Assembly (NCBI GenBank): GCA_900549355.1
Contig: UROA01000044.1
Location: 1 to 13,487 of the forward strand
Length of the DNA stretch: 13,487 nt
Source: an uncultured Collinsella sp.
GTDB taxonomy: Bacteria; Actinomycetota; Coriobacteriia; Coriobacteriales; Coriobacteriaceae
Direction: 5' to 3'
Positions within the stretch are counted from its first letter, which is position 1. Each line of letters opens with the position of its first letter. The notes below the pieces were generated by a model, which did no database searches, was not told the origin of the DNA, and saw nothing but the letters and a program-made list of their open reading frames with translations. The position numbers and the translations under genes are program-made. Below, in pieces: positions 13,164-13,487 of this stretch.

Positions 13164-13285
13164 AGCTATCGGTTAGCGGTCGCGCAACCGACGCCGGCGA
13201 ATGCGATGCCCGGCGACGGCTGCGCGCGGTCGATTGGCACGCGGTCTCGACATCGCGCGAGTGCCTGCAAGCGCCCGCGCCGCTC

Positions 13286-13487
13286 TTAGTAGTCCACCGC
13301 CGCAGGGCTGTTCATCCAGTCGCTCACAAACGCGCCGTAGCGGCCCTCGATAATGGCCTGGCGGGCACGCTGCATAAGGTTGAGCAAGTAGTAGATGTTG
13401 TGCATCGAAAGCAGGATGCCGCCGAGCATCTCCTTCTGCGTGACCATGTGACGGATGAGCGCGCGGCTGTAGCCGCCCGGGCACACC
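13286..13487 (-). CDS. tgt: Queuine tRNA-ribosyltransferase, C-terminal part (5' end outside window)
   Basis: These are the last 66 residues of Tgt, the enzyme that swaps guanine for queuine precursor at position 34 of tRNAs with GUN anticodons. The frame is open to the right edge. CPGGYSRALIRHM and EMLGGILLSMHNIYYLLNLM match the conserved C-terminus; the His in SMHN is the fourth zinc ligand, and the Cys at the edge is probably the last of the three zinc cysteines. Usual Tgt has two residues between that Cys and the aromatic residue; here there are three (PGG). It ends VDY followed by TAA. The catalytic aspartates lie outside the window. A terminator follows at 13071-13116. Confidence 0.93.
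   Translation of the reverse strand, partial: VCPGGYSRALIRHMVTQKEMLGGILLSMHNIYYLLNLMQRARQAIIEGRYGAFVSDWMNSPAAVDY

Overview
The window is high-GC bacterial chromosome. Gene content, codon style and the Tat-exported lipoprotein PstS fit a gut Coriobacteriia member (Actinomycetota), most likely Collinsella or a close relative. That placement rests on pattern recognition; no database was searched. Almost all of it is ordinary core genome with compact gene order. I see no prophage, insertion sequence, CRISPR array, tRNA or rRNA.

Layout. (1) 1-451: the 3' end of a heavy-metal P1B-type ATPase on the plus strand. It converges on a small DtxR/MntR-family metal regulator (723-1112, minus), and a large nested palindrome (460-586) lies between them. 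(2) 1301-3937, minus: an ABC-F ATPase of the Uup type followed 6 nt later by a Cof-type HAD phosphatase, ended by a rho-independent terminator at about 1243-1277. (3) 4143-7802, minus: a complete high-affinity phosphate importer, pstS-pstC-pstA-pstB, with overlapping or closely spaced genes, a terminator at 4048-4087 and a candidate Pho-box-like direct repeat upstream; phoU is not next to it. (4) 7803-8303: a 500-nt intergenic region with a cluster of GGGGAC palindromes, a canonical terminator and a second nested palindrome. (5) 8304-10458, minus: a PepV-like M20 dipeptidase preceded by a phosphoglycolate-phosphatase-like HAD protein. (6) 10615-11475, plus: a DegV-family fatty-acid-binding protein, divergent from (5) across a promoter region containing overlapping palindromes. 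(7) 11569-12179, minus: a RelB/DinJ-YafQ toxin-antitoxin pair with a perfect 15-bp inverted-repeat operator. (8) 12294-13052, minus: a LOG-family protein. (9) 13286-end, minus: the C-terminus of queuine tRNA-ribosyltransferase.

How the genes work together. The Pst operon is one transport machine for scavenging phosphate. The two HAD enzymes and the dipeptidase are housekeeping metabolism. The metal ATPase and the metal-sensing regulator are neighbours but convergent, so a shared role is suggested only by proximity.

The least explained content is between the genes. There are two large nested palindromes placed just downstream of genes, and a dispersed family of hairpins built on GGGGAC/GTCCCC that recurs in three separate intergenic regions. 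There is also a possible AUA start for pstC and a terminator-like hairpin inside the probable leader of the LOG gene. I do not see convincing evidence of a wholly new multi-gene system.
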